Below, piece by piece: positions 33,798-42,612 of a stretch of 64,000 nucleotides of DNA. Under the pieces are notes generated by a model, which worked only from the letters and a program-made list of their open reading frames with translations, made no database searches and was not told where the DNA came from. Position numbers and translations under genes: made by a program. The DNA is from Chloroflexota bacterium (lineage in GTDB: Bacteria > Chloroflexota > Anaerolineae > Anaerolineales > UBA11579), in contig VRUJ01000001.1 of assembly GCA_019456165.1 (NCBI GenBank), forward strand, positions 1-64,000, in the 5' to 3' direction. Within the stretch, counting starts at the first letter, position 1; every line of letters starts with the position of its first letter.

Positions 33798-34172
33798 TTA
33801 TTCTGTAAGCATCTGCATTGCATCTTCAGAAGAAATTATGCCCTGATTGAGTTCATCCAATATCTTGCGGCGATCTTTATCAGTTAAACCTCTAGAGTCT
33901 GCCTTACCCGGTTCGTAGCCCAGTGCACGGATAACTTCATGCAGACGGTTGCGGATGGTGGGATAAGATAAGCCCAGCTCAGTTTCCATATGTGTGATTT
34001 TGCCTTCATTTTTAATAAAGATTTCGACAAACTCAATCTGTGCAAGGGTTAGCTGCGAAAATGGTCCGCTGATAAATCGTCCCTCTATGGTGGTGTCACA
34101 CTCACGGCAGTATAGTTTGGTAACGGTTAATTCTGAATGGCAGACTGGACACTCACTTGGTATTGGATGCAT
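33798..34172 (-). CDS. DUF2089 family protein (zinc ribbon plus HTH)
   Basis: 124 residues. A zinc ribbon with CPVC and CREC (about 8-26) precedes FISGPFSQLTLAQIEFVEIFIKNEG and the helix-turn-helix KITHMETELGLSYPTIRNRLHEVIRALGY, followed by an acidic tail with ILDELNQGIISSEDAMQ. This is the exact layout of DUF2089, probably a DNA-binding regulator. The target is unknown. It is a single gene, convergent with the FmdB gene. Confidence 0.88.
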   Translation of the reverse strand: MHPIPSECPVCHSELTVTKLYCRECDTTIEGRFISGPFSQLTLAQIEFVEIFIKNEGKITHMETELGLSYPTIRNRLHEVIRALGYEPGKADSRGLTDKDRRKILDELNQGIISSEDAMQMLTE

Positions 34173-34320
34173 TGCAATAGGCTCCTAACATTTTTGAATA
34201 ATCCGATTATACTCCTTTGCTGCACAGCAGAGCAACCACATTTTATTAGAGTGCGAAACTTATCTAAATGTCGAATAAAGCCGCACGTGTCAATCTAAAA
34301 CAACCTGCCTGATGGCCATC

Positions 34321-34905
34321 TTAAACCCATCCGTAAGGAGTGGTGCTATTATAGGCGCGCCAGGTGAAAGCTAAAATCGCGGCAACCAATAGGGCATTCA
34401 GCCAGAGTGGGAAAGTAATCAAAACTTGTGCCCCGAGCATAGCTATCGTCAATACCACAAACATACAAATGGATGCTACGCCCTTGCGCCGTGCTCGTAG
34501 AGCGCCAATTTTTGCCGCAATATCTTGCGGGATCGGACTGCCCGCTTCGGCAAACAGGCCATCAATCTTGGGTTGCAAACTAGTGTGCACGTAAGTCAGT
34601 AAGCTCCCAATGAGTAAGAGCAGGAAAAACTTGAGTCCTAAAGCGGGATTAGTGAATAGATCACTTAAACCCATCCCTCTCTCGAACATTAAAAGTATCC
34701 CGCTAACAAGGGCAGTCCCCTGGAACACAAAACAAGGGATGGTGCGGTTTTTAATGATATTCTCTATAAAGATATCTGCCCGGTCTCCTAGAGGCGGCCC
34801 TAGCCTGGCGCGTTGGTTGACCGAAACCAGAGCATAGAACGGCCAAGCCATAAGTATTGCCGTGATGATATGTATAAATCTAAGAATGTAATATGTCGAA
34901 CCCAT
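34321..34905 (-). CDS. Small integral membrane protein, DUF2269/CopD-like
   Basis: 194 residues from ATG 34905, preceded by TGGAGGAGTGACC; the TTG start in the track (34923) lies upstream of that ribosome site. Four to five membrane segments: the first begins YYILRFIHIITAILMAWPFYALV, with His in the helix as in DUF2269/CopD-like proteins. A cytoplasmic loop contains LRARRKG. Function unknown; assignment to a family is tentative. Confidence 0.6.
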   Translation of the reverse strand: MGSTYYILRFIHIITAILMAWPFYALVSVNQRARLGPPLGDRADIFIENIIKNRTIPCFVFQGTALVSGILLMFERGMGLSDLFTNPALGLKFFLLLLIGSLLTYVHTSLQPKIDGLFAEAGSPIPQDIAAKIGALRARRKGVASICMFVVLTIAMLGAQVLITFPLWLNALLVAAILAFTWRAYNSTTPYGWV

Positions 34906-35015
34906 GGTCACTCCTCCATTCAATTGTGTGTTGGATTGAGAATCAGATTAATACATCATACACATGAAGACAAAAAAAATCAACCTTGTTCTAAAATGTA
35001 TTATGAAGATGAAAC

Positions 35016-35042
35016 AAAAAACACGCCCACGAGCAGGCGCGT
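35016..35042 (-). terminator. Intrinsic terminator downstream of the tRNA remnant
   Basis: On the minus strand ACGCGCC-TGCTCGT-GGGCGTGT forms a 7-bp stem (one G-U pair) followed by TTTTTG. It lies 17 nt past the tRNA-like fragment, as a tRNA terminator would, and also downstream of the methyltransferase gene. Confidence 0.65.
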
Positions 35043-35058
35043 TATTCAGCTAAAATAG

Positions 35059-35092
35059 GCTTCTCGAGGAGGACTCGAACCACCAAACCATC
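35059..35092 (-). pseudogene. tRNA 3'-end remnant
   Basis: The minus strand reads GGTGGTTCGAGTCCTCCTCGAGAAGCC: a T arm, T loop GTTCGAGTCC and acceptor 3' strand. It closely matches the 3' part of tRNA-Asn at 51572-51643. No matching 5' acceptor strand, D arm or intact anticodon arm is found upstream. Either a decayed tRNA gene or an attachment-site scar of an integrated element. Confidence 0.6.
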
Positions 35093-35293
35093 TTTCTAAT
35101 GCATAGTTGTACATAGTGTCCATATATTTCATGCTATTTGCAGCGGCACACACAAAAAGAAGGCGATCTCACTCATACCTCCCGCCTAATGATTCGATGT
35201 AAGGTACTTTGCTAAATGAAGTTACAATCCCACCGGCAAATACATCTCAAGAAAGTTTTTTCCAAATATGGGATCACAATAGCCGGTATTTAC

Positions 35294-36223
35294 TCAAGTT
35301 AGTTTGCCGACAATTACCAGGAATTCGGCTGGTTCGCGCCCCCCTCTAAATTTAGCCTTCCATGGGCGCAATGCCCACCTCAAACCGTAGAATGGTTTGT
35401 GAAATTCCCAATTCAATCCCAACTTATTCCCAAGTTGATCTAAGCGTTCGTGGGTGAGGAAACCTTCACTCTTAAGTGAATTTGAAGGGAAACCATATTT
35501 TTTCTCAAAGTGTTCCTCACGCTCTGCGATCATCCTGCGCCCGCTATCGCCATCCAGGTAAACCGGAGTATCCAGAATAATAACCACACCGTTAGGTTTA
35601 AGACAATTCAAAGTTTCTTTCAAAGTGTATTCATAATCATCCGAGTAGTGAAAAGAAGAATTAAAAATTGCAACGTCAAATTGATCCTGATTAAAAGGTA
35701 AGCGGTCATACTCTGCCTGAACGGGCACGAAATCCACCGGATAGTGTACATGGGCGCCTAGCCCATCCTCAGGATTGATAAGTAGATCCACCGCCGCTAA
35801 GAAGTGTCCCCGTATTGCTAATTGATTTGAAAGCCAACAATTCCCTGCACCCAGATCAAGAATCTTTAACGGACCATCCACCTTTTCATTAGGCTTAATT
35901 ACCTCTTTTTCAAGAGAGCGATAGCTCTTGGCGCGAATACTCCAGTCGCGATCCATTCGCCCCGTCAAATCTTTGAAAGGCAGCGCCTGGTAATAGGCAG
36001 GATCGTGCGATCCGCGACCCTCATCCTGCCGTACTGTTTCATATTCATAGATGAACTGTTCGTAATGGGCATGACGCTCAGGGTCCAATAACAACCAGAC
36101 ACCGTTTGAATTTAAAAAGCTAATGTTATCCTTCGGGCAGCGGAATTCTTTGGAATGCACTTCTTCCAGGGGAGTATGACAGCGCGGGCAGGCGAATGAG
36201 AATTGTTGTGCGGAAAAGATCAT
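35294..36223 (-). CDS. SAM-dependent methyltransferase with N-terminal zinc ribbon
   Basis: 309 residues. A Trm112-like zinc ribbon at the N-terminus (CPRCHTPL and a second part FRCPKD, about 11-35) is followed by a class I methyltransferase core: motif I LKILDLGAGNCWLSNQLA, then AAVDLLIN, and motif IV FDVAIFNSSFHYSDD. The substrate is not identifiable; similar proteins act on small molecules or sugars. The nucleoside phosphorylase-like gene lies 9 nt upstream on the same strand, so they form an operon together with the flippase gene. Confidence 0.83.
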   Translation of the reverse strand: MIFSAQQFSFACPRCHTPLEEVHSKEFRCPKDNISFLNSNGVWLLLDPERHAHYEQFIYEYETVRQDEGRGSHDPAYYQALPFKDLTGRMDRDWSIRAKSYRSLEKEVIKPNEKVDGPLKILDLGAGNCWLSNQLAIRGHFLAAVDLLINPEDGLGAHVHYPVDFVPVQAEYDRLPFNQDQFDVAIFNSSFHYSDDYEYTLKETLNCLKPNGVVIILDTPVYLDGDSGRRMIAEREEHFEKKYGFPSNSLKSEGFLTHERLDQLGNKLGLNWEFHKPFYGLRWALRPWKAKFRGGREPAEFLVIVGKLT

Positions 36224-36232
36224 GGATTACAC

Positions 36233-37009
36233 CTATGACGCGCTAAGTGTTTTTATTGCCGCGGAGTAAACAGTTTCCAGCGATTTTTGGATCCTGTCAA
36301 GTTTATCAGGGACTTCCCACTCCAACTTTGCCAGACTATCCATAATCACTACCACTGATGCCGTACGGACATTTCGCACCTCCCCAATAGCGAACAATCC
36401 GGCAGACTCCATTTCAACAGTTTTGACACCTTCGGCTTGGTATTGCTGCACCTCTTCGAGCGTTTCTCTGTAAGGAGCGTCGGTTGTCCAGGTGGTCCCA
36501 ATTGTGCATTCAGATCCTTGCGTAACAATGGCGTTTGCCAGCCGGTCAACTAATTGCGGATCAGCTGGGACATATTTGGAGGGCGGAAGGTAATGGTGCG
36601 AGGTGCCTTCATCACGGATGGCTCTATCGTTGACCACAATATCTCCAGGGGCAAGGTCTGGCTGCAAAGCGCCTCCCCAAGTCATGATTATAATTTCTTT
36701 AGCACCTAAAACTACTAATTCCTCAGCGAGTTCAGTAACGATTGGAGCGCCTCCGCCAAAATTTGCCATGACTCCCACTTTGTCTTTTGATTTCTTAACC
36801 ATATAAAGATCCCCTAACATGCTGCCAACCATACGGACAGGAATGCGCCGTCGAAGTCGCTTCGGCAAACCGCGCTCAAGGCAGAACAATACGCCTTGAG
36901 GGAACTGAGTTTTGGGCAATCGCCCCAAGTGGCGTCTATACTCAACGATATTTTCTGGGTTTAGTATTGAAACATTCTTGTACTTATTTGGGTAATTTGG
37001 GAAACTCAT
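36233..37009 (-). CDS. Nucleoside phosphorylase family protein (PNP/UDP superfamily)
   Basis: 258 residues. PNP_UDP_1 motifs: VGVMANFGGGAPIVTELAEELVVLGAKEIIIMTWGGALQ (phosphate-site and substrate region), PGDIVVNDRAIRDEGTSHHYLP, and the late nucleoside-binding VKTVEMESAGLFAIGEVRNV. It probably cleaves a purine nucleoside, uridine or a related N-glycoside with phosphate. The region before residue 70 is less conserved. It shares its boundary base with the flippase gene (37009/37010), so the three minus-strand genes are tightly coupled. Its precise substrate is not readable. Confidence 0.85.
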   Translation of the reverse strand: MSFPNYPNKYKNVSILNPENIVEYRRHLGRLPKTQFPQGVLFCLERGLPKRLRRRIPVRMVGSMLGDLYMVKKSKDKVGVMANFGGGAPIVTELAEELVVLGAKEIIIMTWGGALQPDLAPGDIVVNDRAIRDEGTSHHYLPPSKYVPADPQLVDRLANAIVTQGSECTIGTTWTTDAPYRETLEEVQQYQAEGVKTVEMESAGLFAIGEVRNVRTASVVVIMDSLAKLEWEVPDKLDRIQKSLETVYSAAIKTLSAS

Positions 37010-38050
37010 TTAAGCCTCCAGTCCTAGCGCTCCAGCTTCATCAAAGATATTCGAGGAAGCATTGTTTATTTTTTTTCGCAATATAAGGTACATTCCGGCT
37101 TGAATGAATTCGGCAATTAATGCTGACCATGATGCGCCAACCACCCCCCAGCGTGGAATCCAAATGATATTGAGTATGGTCAGTATTATTAAACTGGCTG
37201 AAATGGCAAATATGATTTGTTTCTCTTTCCTGGCTGCAAGAAAAAGCAAGGAGAGGTAAATGTTTACGGTAAATGGTATCAAGATCCAGGCTAATATTTT
37301 GAGCGCAAGTATGGAGGATTCAAAACCGCGACCGAATAGGATACTGATGATTGGCTCAGAGAGTTGATACAGAACAACAGAAATAATTCCAGCGATTGCC
37401 AGCAGAAGTCCCCATGAAAAAGAGAAGGCTTTTCCCCGCGAGTCAGTTTCCAGTTTGCCAATCAACTGTGTATGAGCCTGTGCCATAGCAGGAAAAAGGG
37501 CACCAAGCAAAGCGACATGAAAAACTTTGGGAGCCTCCACAACCCGCATAGCAGCCGAGAAAAGCCCCGTTGCCGCGGCCCCGTCCATAGTTGCTAAAAG
37601 ATAAAGCCCCAGTTTTTGGTAAAGGATGGTCAGAAATCCGAGGAAGGCAATCGGCCCGCTGTTACGTAATATTGCCGCAATCGCATTATAAGAGAATCTC
37701 CAGATATCTCGAAACCCAGGTAGTTTTACATAGCACAACCAACCCGCGAATGAACTACTTAAAACCTGGATTCCTAAAAGCAATTGGGCGAGTAAGATAA
37801 TACTGCTTTGGGGCTTTACCATTAACCAGACCAATCCAACCTGCATGAGAGCGGTCACTAGATTTACTATCGTGAATAAACCCATGCGCTCACTCCCCCG
37901 TAATGCTGCACTTAAGACCGTGTAGAATGACATTGGGAAAAGTGATAGCCCATAGAGTTGCAAGGCCGCAACAGCTTCGCTAGATTGGTTCGGTAATGTT
38001 GGCGCGATCACGAAGGTGAGGCCTGCAATTGGGACTGATAAGCCCAACTG
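37010..38050 (-). pseudogene. Polysaccharide flippase (Wzx/MATE-like), N-terminus lost
   Basis: About 347 residues of a polytopic membrane protein with the signature of oligosaccharide flippases: LSVPIAGLTFVIAPTL, YKLGLYLLATMDGAAATGLFSAAMRVVEAPKVF-type segment, IISILFGRGFESSILALKILAW, and a C-terminal NIIWIPRWGVVGASWSALIAEFIQ. Family members are about 430-480 residues. The first ~100 residues (roughly four helices) are absent: homology begins at the point where an IS256-family remnant takes over (about 38051). The GTG called as start is simply the first codon available. Probably inactivated by rearrangement. Confidence 0.8.
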
Positions 38051-38650
38051 CACTGGCGGGCGTTCCTGGAGAGCCTGATCGAGCGCGGTTTGAGTGGTAT
38101 GCAGCTAATCATCAGTGATGATCACAGTGGATTGCGCAAAGCACGCCAGGCGGTATTTACCGGCATTTCCTGGCAAAGGTGCCAGTTCCACCTACAGCAG
38201 AATGCCAGCCAATATGTGCCGCGCAAGAAGATGCGCAAAACGGTCGCAGCTGACATTCGTGCGATCTTCAATGCGCCCGACCGTGAGCAGGCAGAGGTCT
38301 ATCTACGACAGACTGTCCTTAAGTATGCAGATAGTGCTTCTGGCCTGGCTGACTGGCTCGAAACTGCCATTCCAGAAGGGTTGACCGTGTTCAATTTTCC
38401 TGAGGAGCATCGACGCAGAATCCGGACCAGCAATGTGCTGGAGCGGGTCAGTCAGGAAATCAAACGGCGGACGCGCGTGATTCGTATCTTTCCAAATGAG
38501 GCGTCGTGCTTGCGATTGGTGAGTGCGGTCTTGATGGAGATCAGCGAAGATTGGGTGACGGGTAGAATATACTTGAACTTCAAATCAGGCTAAAGCTTGC
38601 CCGACTAAAAAGGGCTTGACCATTTTACAGAAAAGATGTTGCACAATCCG
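38051..38650 (+). mobile_element. IS256 (mutator)-family transposase remnant, C-terminal half plus end
   Basis: The reading frame HWRAFLESLIERGLSGMQLIISDDHSGLRKAR is open from 38051 and runs to 38593, covering about 180 of ~400 residues. Typical mutator-type features are WQRCQFHLQQNASQYVPRK, the late catalytic Glu region NVLERVSQEIKRRTRVI and IFPNEASCLRLVSAVL. The N-terminal half with the first catalytic Asp is missing. Downstream, TTTTACAGAAAAGATGTTGC at about 38625 resembles the terminal repeat of this family, ending where the 105-bp repeat starts. The ORF track's 38090 start (TTG) is internal. Confidence 0.85.
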
Positions 38651-38752
38651 CTGCAAGCAACGGGGTATTACGGAGTTTAGCCCCCACGGGTACGGATTTT
38701 GGAAAAACATGGAACCCTCGTAGCAAGCTACGGGGTATTCAGCAAGAATAAA
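38648..38752. repeat. 105-bp direct repeat with two hairpins, copy 1
   Basis: Identical over all 105 bases to 41733-41837 as far as I can align by eye. It contains two 20-nt dyads, CCGCTGCAAGCAACGG and CCTCGTAGCAAGCTACGGGG, each followed by GGTATT, so it is a BIME-like pair. It abuts the IS256 end. Confidence 0.9.
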
Positions 38753-38842
38753 GGATCTAAATTAGTGGATGAAATAGGCCAATTGACAACACCAAAAATT
38801 GGAATAAAGATCGGATTAGGTGTACGAATTCATGAAATGTAA
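38753..38842 (+). other. Open 29-codon tail after repeat copy 1 (possible gene remnant)
   Basis: The frame entering from the repeat (HGTLVASYGVFSKNK) continues as KLVDEIGQLTTPKIGIKIGL and ends at TAA 38840-38842. The composition is protein-like, but I recognise no family and no start. It may be the 3' end of a gene replaced by the repeat. Confidence 0.25.
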
Positions 38843-38890
38843 AAGGGGAGAGAAGAAAAATATCCCCGATGAGATTTTGAGAAATATGTA

Positions 38891-40009
38891 TTATAGGTTG
38901 GATAATACTAAATCATCAGGAGCACGAAAGTAATCATTGATAATTCCACCCAGAATTTTCCTGCGCTGGATCGGACCAGTGATTTTATGAACACTAATAT
39001 GGATTGGAAAGCGCTGGCCAATCCCTTGATGGGGGCGAGCAATATTGTAGTAATCATCGACATATTCGAGAAGGACACGTTTTAAATGAAAAGTATTCAA
39101 GATCAGGATGTGGTCCAGGCATTCTTCCCTGACTGAGCGAACCCAGCGTTCTGCAAACGCATTCGCATTGGGTGCCTGGAAAGGGGTGTGAATAACATGA
39201 AAGCCTTCGGACTGAAAGACAATATCAAAGGATTTGGAGAACTTGGTGTCATTGTCATGGATCAGGAAACGGAGAGAAGCATCTTGCTCGCGAAGTTTCC
39301 AAATCAGATGTCTTGCTTGCTGAGTGACCCAGACTTGGTTGGGGTTGACAGTGATGCCAGCAAAATGAACGCGTCGAGTACCTAATTCGATAAAGAATAA
39401 AACATAGATCGTTTTCAGCCGAATTGTCTCAACGGTAAAGAAATCGCAGGCTAAAATCTGGTCTTTGTAGTGTGAAATGAGATGTTTCCAGCCGATCGAA
39501 CCGTTGCGTACAGAGGCAGGCAGGAGGCCAAGTTGGCGGAGAATATGGCGGATAGTTGACTGAGACACCGTGATATATAACTTGATGAGTTCACCCTGGA
39601 TCTTGCCGTATCCCCAGCGAGGATTTTCTTGAGCCAATCGGAGAATGAGGTGCTTGGTATTGATTGAAGAGGAAGGTCTGCCACGAGAGGGTTTATTTGA
39701 GTAGGTCCATTTGCGGCGAACCAAATCCCGATGCCAACGGAATAAGGTTTCGGGTTGGAAGATAAGAACAGTATTTCGTAATTTGTTGGTGGATCGACGG
39801 GAGAGTTGTTTTAGCTTGACGGCAAGAACGGCGAGGGTTAGTTTTTCAATGCGAGTTGGCTTTACTGGGTGATTGAGTTTGCGCTGAAGGATAGCAAGTT
39901 GATGACGGAGCATCAAGATTTCGAGGTCCTTTTCGGGATTGGATAACCGAGTGAGGTTGAAAATCGATAAAAGTGATGAAAAAATGTGTCCCAGGATAAA
40001 CCAGATCAT
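38891..40009 (-). mobile_element. Integrase-core (rve) DDE transposase, IS3/IS481-like
   Basis: 372 residues. An N-terminal helical region with LRHQLAILQRKL is followed by HTH-like segments including RWGYGKIQGELIKLYITVSQSTIRHILRQLG. The rve catalytic core has Asp in QILACDFFTVETI, Asp in LRFLIHDNDTKFSKSFD and Glu in NAFAERWVRSVREECLDHILIL. The C-terminus has YNIARPHQGIGQRFP. The ORF is full length and all DDE residues are present, so it may be active. I could not find terminal inverted repeats by eye. It lies between the two 105-bp repeats. Confidence 0.85.
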
Positions 40010-40433
40010 GTAAATTCCTCTAAAAAGTGGTATGGGTGGTAATATTAATGTATTATTTAGAGAAGTGGTATGCGGATGTAATTATTACACCCAACGGGTA
40101 AGTGCTTTCGTCAATCGTTGTGGTTTTTATGTTTGGGCTCTCGTGCTGGTTATTATTTACTTGACGGTTGATTCAACCGATTTCTTCAATTCGACCATGA
40201 AGTTTCCCTTTCATTTGTTAACCATTTTTCGGTCGAAAAGTCGCTACATTTTATTACCTAAACTGGCTCACAAGCTCTGAAACGATATTGTTAATAGATG
40301 AATGTTGTCTGGGAATGATAACTAGATATCGCAGGGTAAGTTCTCAATCAGGGATGCATTTTCTTTAAACGTGGATGATGTAATTGCGGTGTTTATCAGC
40401 CACACCACACTCTTAGCTACGGAATCTTCATTA
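40010..40433. other. Intergenic region between transposase and PrsW gene
   Basis: About 420 bp, AT-rich. The 82-residue plus ORF here (40032-40280) has no ribosome site and no recognisable motif. AGTGGTATG occurs twice near 40027 and 40063. I see no RNA, terminator or clear insertion-sequence end. Confidence 0.35.
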
Positions 40434-41693
40434 TTACCTAACGATCCCCTCTAAAATCAACGCTTTTATTTCAGGCCAGGCTGGTCCCAAGGCCGCCCCA
40501 ATTGGAATTAACACTAGCGCGCAGATGAAAGCCCAGACCGCTACTCGCCGTGGGGAAATTGCCAAGGGGAATAACTCCGGTTTGGTTTCTTTCGCCAAAT
40601 CTGCCGTTATACGCCACATGATCCACCACAATCCTGCAGAGAGCCCCACCAGATAGGCTACTAATAGAAACTCAAGTGCCTCGCCATAAAGAGAAATTGT
40701 CGGGCTTAATCCCCCGTAGTTCTCCAGACCGGTCAAGTACACGAAGGGTTGGAAACCACCGTTCCAAAGCGTATGCAAGCCTACTGCCAGCAAATATGCT
40801 TTGAACAACTTGCCCCAGCCGCCTTCCCTCATGCGGTACCAGCCTAATGCAATAATTCCCGTACCCAATGGATGTAGCACAGACCCAATCCCACGCAGAA
40901 GGGTGACCCCGCCCCAGGTCCATCCAAACCACTGCGCGTATAAACCTTCATACAACATGTTCTCTAAGATCGCAAAGCCCGCGCCAGAAAATACCCCGAT
41001 CATAAATGCTTGCCGTTCGCTGGTTATCCGTCTGCGGCCAAAGATCGGCACCGCCAAGGCTTTGGCAAACTCCTCTGGGAAAGGCGCTTCGAGTGCGGTG
41101 ATAAATAGGAATACGAGAATAACCGGGGAGAAAAACAAACGCTCCAAAAAATCTGGCCCAGAAAAAGTTAGAAGGTCTGTAAATGAATAAGCCAGGAATT
41201 CAAGAGGGTAGACAAGAAGGTAAATAATATATGTTATAAGTGTTCCCAGCGTTATGGTCACCCAAATGGAGAGGGTGCTGCCAGATACCAATGCCAGCCA
41301 TGCCTGCCGCTTGGTAAGAGGCCACCCCAACCGGTGACCTAACCAGGTTAGCACACCCAGCGTTGGTAAAGCAGCACCCAGAAGGAAAAATAGCGGGAAA
41401 AGCAATTCGCTTGTTATATCAATGTTTAACAATAAGTTACCCAAGCCCAAAACAAGCCCGAAGATTAACCAAAAGAAATAAATCCTTGGTAACTTGAGAA
41501 TCCCAGATTTAAATTTTAGTATAGATGCCAAGCCGTGAAACAGAGCCATCCCACCGCAGATCAAACCCAAGAACATGCCTGCCATGCGTCCCAACTGCCC
41601 TCCAAGTATATCTTCCCCAGGGGATGTAAACGGCAGTCCGAGGTAACTAAATAAAGCCGCTATTCCAGATAAAAACAATATTCCACCCACCAA
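40434..41693 (-). CDS. PrsW-family intramembrane metalloprotease
   Basis: 419 residues, about 10 membrane segments. PrsW signature motifs are intact: APFPEEFAKALAVP (EExxK), GAGFAILENMLYEG (ExxxY-type helix), SVLHPLGTGIIALG (His) and AVGLHTLWNGG (HxxxN). PrsW cleaves the anti-sigma factor RsiW in Bacillus; the substrate here is unknown. The called start is TTG 41693, only 40 nt from repeat copy 2, with AGAGGA upstream. The repeat may have replaced the native promoter or a few N-terminal codons. Confidence 0.85.
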   Translation of the reverse strand: MVGGILFLSGIAALFSYLGLPFTSPGEDILGGQLGRMAGMFLGLICGGMALFHGLASILKFKSGILKLPRIYFFWLIFGLVLGLGNLLLNIDITSELLFPLFFLLGAALPTLGVLTWLGHRLGWPLTKRQAWLALVSGSTLSIWVTITLGTLITYIIYLLVYPLEFLAYSFTDLLTFSGPDFLERLFFSPVILVFLFITALEAPFPEEFAKALAVPIFGRRRITSERQAFMIGVFSGAGFAILENMLYEGLYAQWFGWTWGGVTLLRGIGSVLHPLGTGIIALGWYRMREGGWGKLFKAYLLAVGLHTLWNGGFQPFVYLTGLENYGGLSPTISLYGEALEFLLVAYLVGLSAGLWWIMWRITADLAKETKPELFPLAISPRRVAVWAFICALVLIPIGAALGPAWPEIKALILEGIVR

Positions 41694-41732
41694 TACTGAA
41701 ATAAACTACCAAAATCCTCTAAACTCCTATCC

Positions 41733-41837
41733 CCGCTGCAAGCAACGGGGTATTACGGAGTTTAGCCCCCACGGGTACGGATTTTGGAAAAACATGGAAC
41801 CCTCGTAGCAAGCTACGGGGTATTCAGCAAGAATAAA
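41733..41837. repeat. 105-bp direct repeat with two hairpins, copy 2
   Basis: Same 105 bases as 38648-38752. Here the first dyad extends to CCCCGCTGCAAGCAACGGGG. It sits between the 238-residue membrane protein gene and the PrsW gene. Confidence 0.9.
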
Positions 41838-41892
41838 AGCCCAAAACTTTCCTGGAGGTTTAGGTCGTATCATCTCATTCATGGCATAATCC

Positions 41893-42609
41893 TTAGAAAT
41901 TCTCTACTTGGTTTAATTTTTTCAATTCATCGATCGCTTGTTTTCGCCAATCCAACGGTCCATCTCGAAACACTATTAGGAACTTGCCAATCGCTTCTTC
42001 TTTTTTCAAATTCTTTGCTAGATCAAATCCTTCCCGCAAAGCAGACTGAACGTGTGATGGTGCATTAGAAGTAGGTATCTTCACGGAAAGTATTTTGGGA
42101 TTTACTTGTTGAACTGGTGAGATATTCTCAAAAGAGCTTTCTATTCTTACTTGGTCATCAAGCGCCCATGGACGAGGCAGTTCCCCGCCTTCCCCCTCAA
42201 ACCTCATCAACCACGAGTCCCCGCGTTTTAACTGCCCGCGCCCCCAAATTGTTCCCCATAACCAAAGTAAGCCATTAACAAAAAACCATACACATTGCCC
42301 CTCCCCGCGAGTCAAACCCAGAAATACAACTGCTGATAAAACACGCATACTTACCAACAGGAGTGCCTGCTGCGCATGCCGGTGGACAAACAGGTGAGGG
42401 GATCTCAAAGGGGAGATCAGCAAGATATGCACAAAGGCTGGTGTGATCATCGCCCAGACCCAGGAAGTAAGTGGGGAGCTTCCCCGTAACCCGAACAAGT
42501 TTATCGCCATCCAAGGCAAGGTGATGAAGGGAGACAAAAGTAGCCAGGTGTACACCCATTTAACACCCTTTTCATCTTTGATAGTTCCGAGAGGTAGATT
42601 AGTTTTCAC
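41893..42609 (-). CDS. Membrane protein downstream of the giant membrane gene
   Basis: 238 residues from GTG 42609, preceded by GGGAG that lies inside the end of the upstream gene; the two are separated by only 3 nt, so they are translationally coupled. Four membrane segments fill about 15-125 (WVYTWLLLSPFITLPWMAINLFG, ITPAFVHILLISP). The cytoplasmic C-terminal part ends with a helical repeat-like stretch (SALREGFDLAKNLKKEEAIGKFLIVFRD). The membrane part resembles DUF4870-type small proteins. Function unknown, probably working with the giant protein. Confidence 0.6.
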   Translation of the reverse strand: MKTNLPLGTIKDEKGVKWVYTWLLLSPFITLPWMAINLFGLRGSSPLTSWVWAMITPAFVHILLISPLRSPHLFVHRHAQQALLLVSMRVLSAVVFLGLTRGEGQCVWFFVNGLLWLWGTIWGRGQLKRGDSWLMRFEGEGGELPRPWALDDQVRIESSFENISPVQQVNPKILSVKIPTSNAPSHVQSALREGFDLAKNLKKEEAIGKFLIVFRDGPLDWRKQAIDELKKLNQVENF

Positions 42610-42612
42610 TAT

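Noticed and set aside
40032-40280. 82-aa ORF between transposase and prsW
   Set aside because: No ribosome site, no motif; composition typical of random AT-rich DNA.
38648-41837. CRISPR array or IS terminal repeats for the 105-bp repeats
   Set aside because: Only two copies 3 kb apart in direct orientation, too long for CRISPR repeats, and their ends do not match the ends of the transposase genes.
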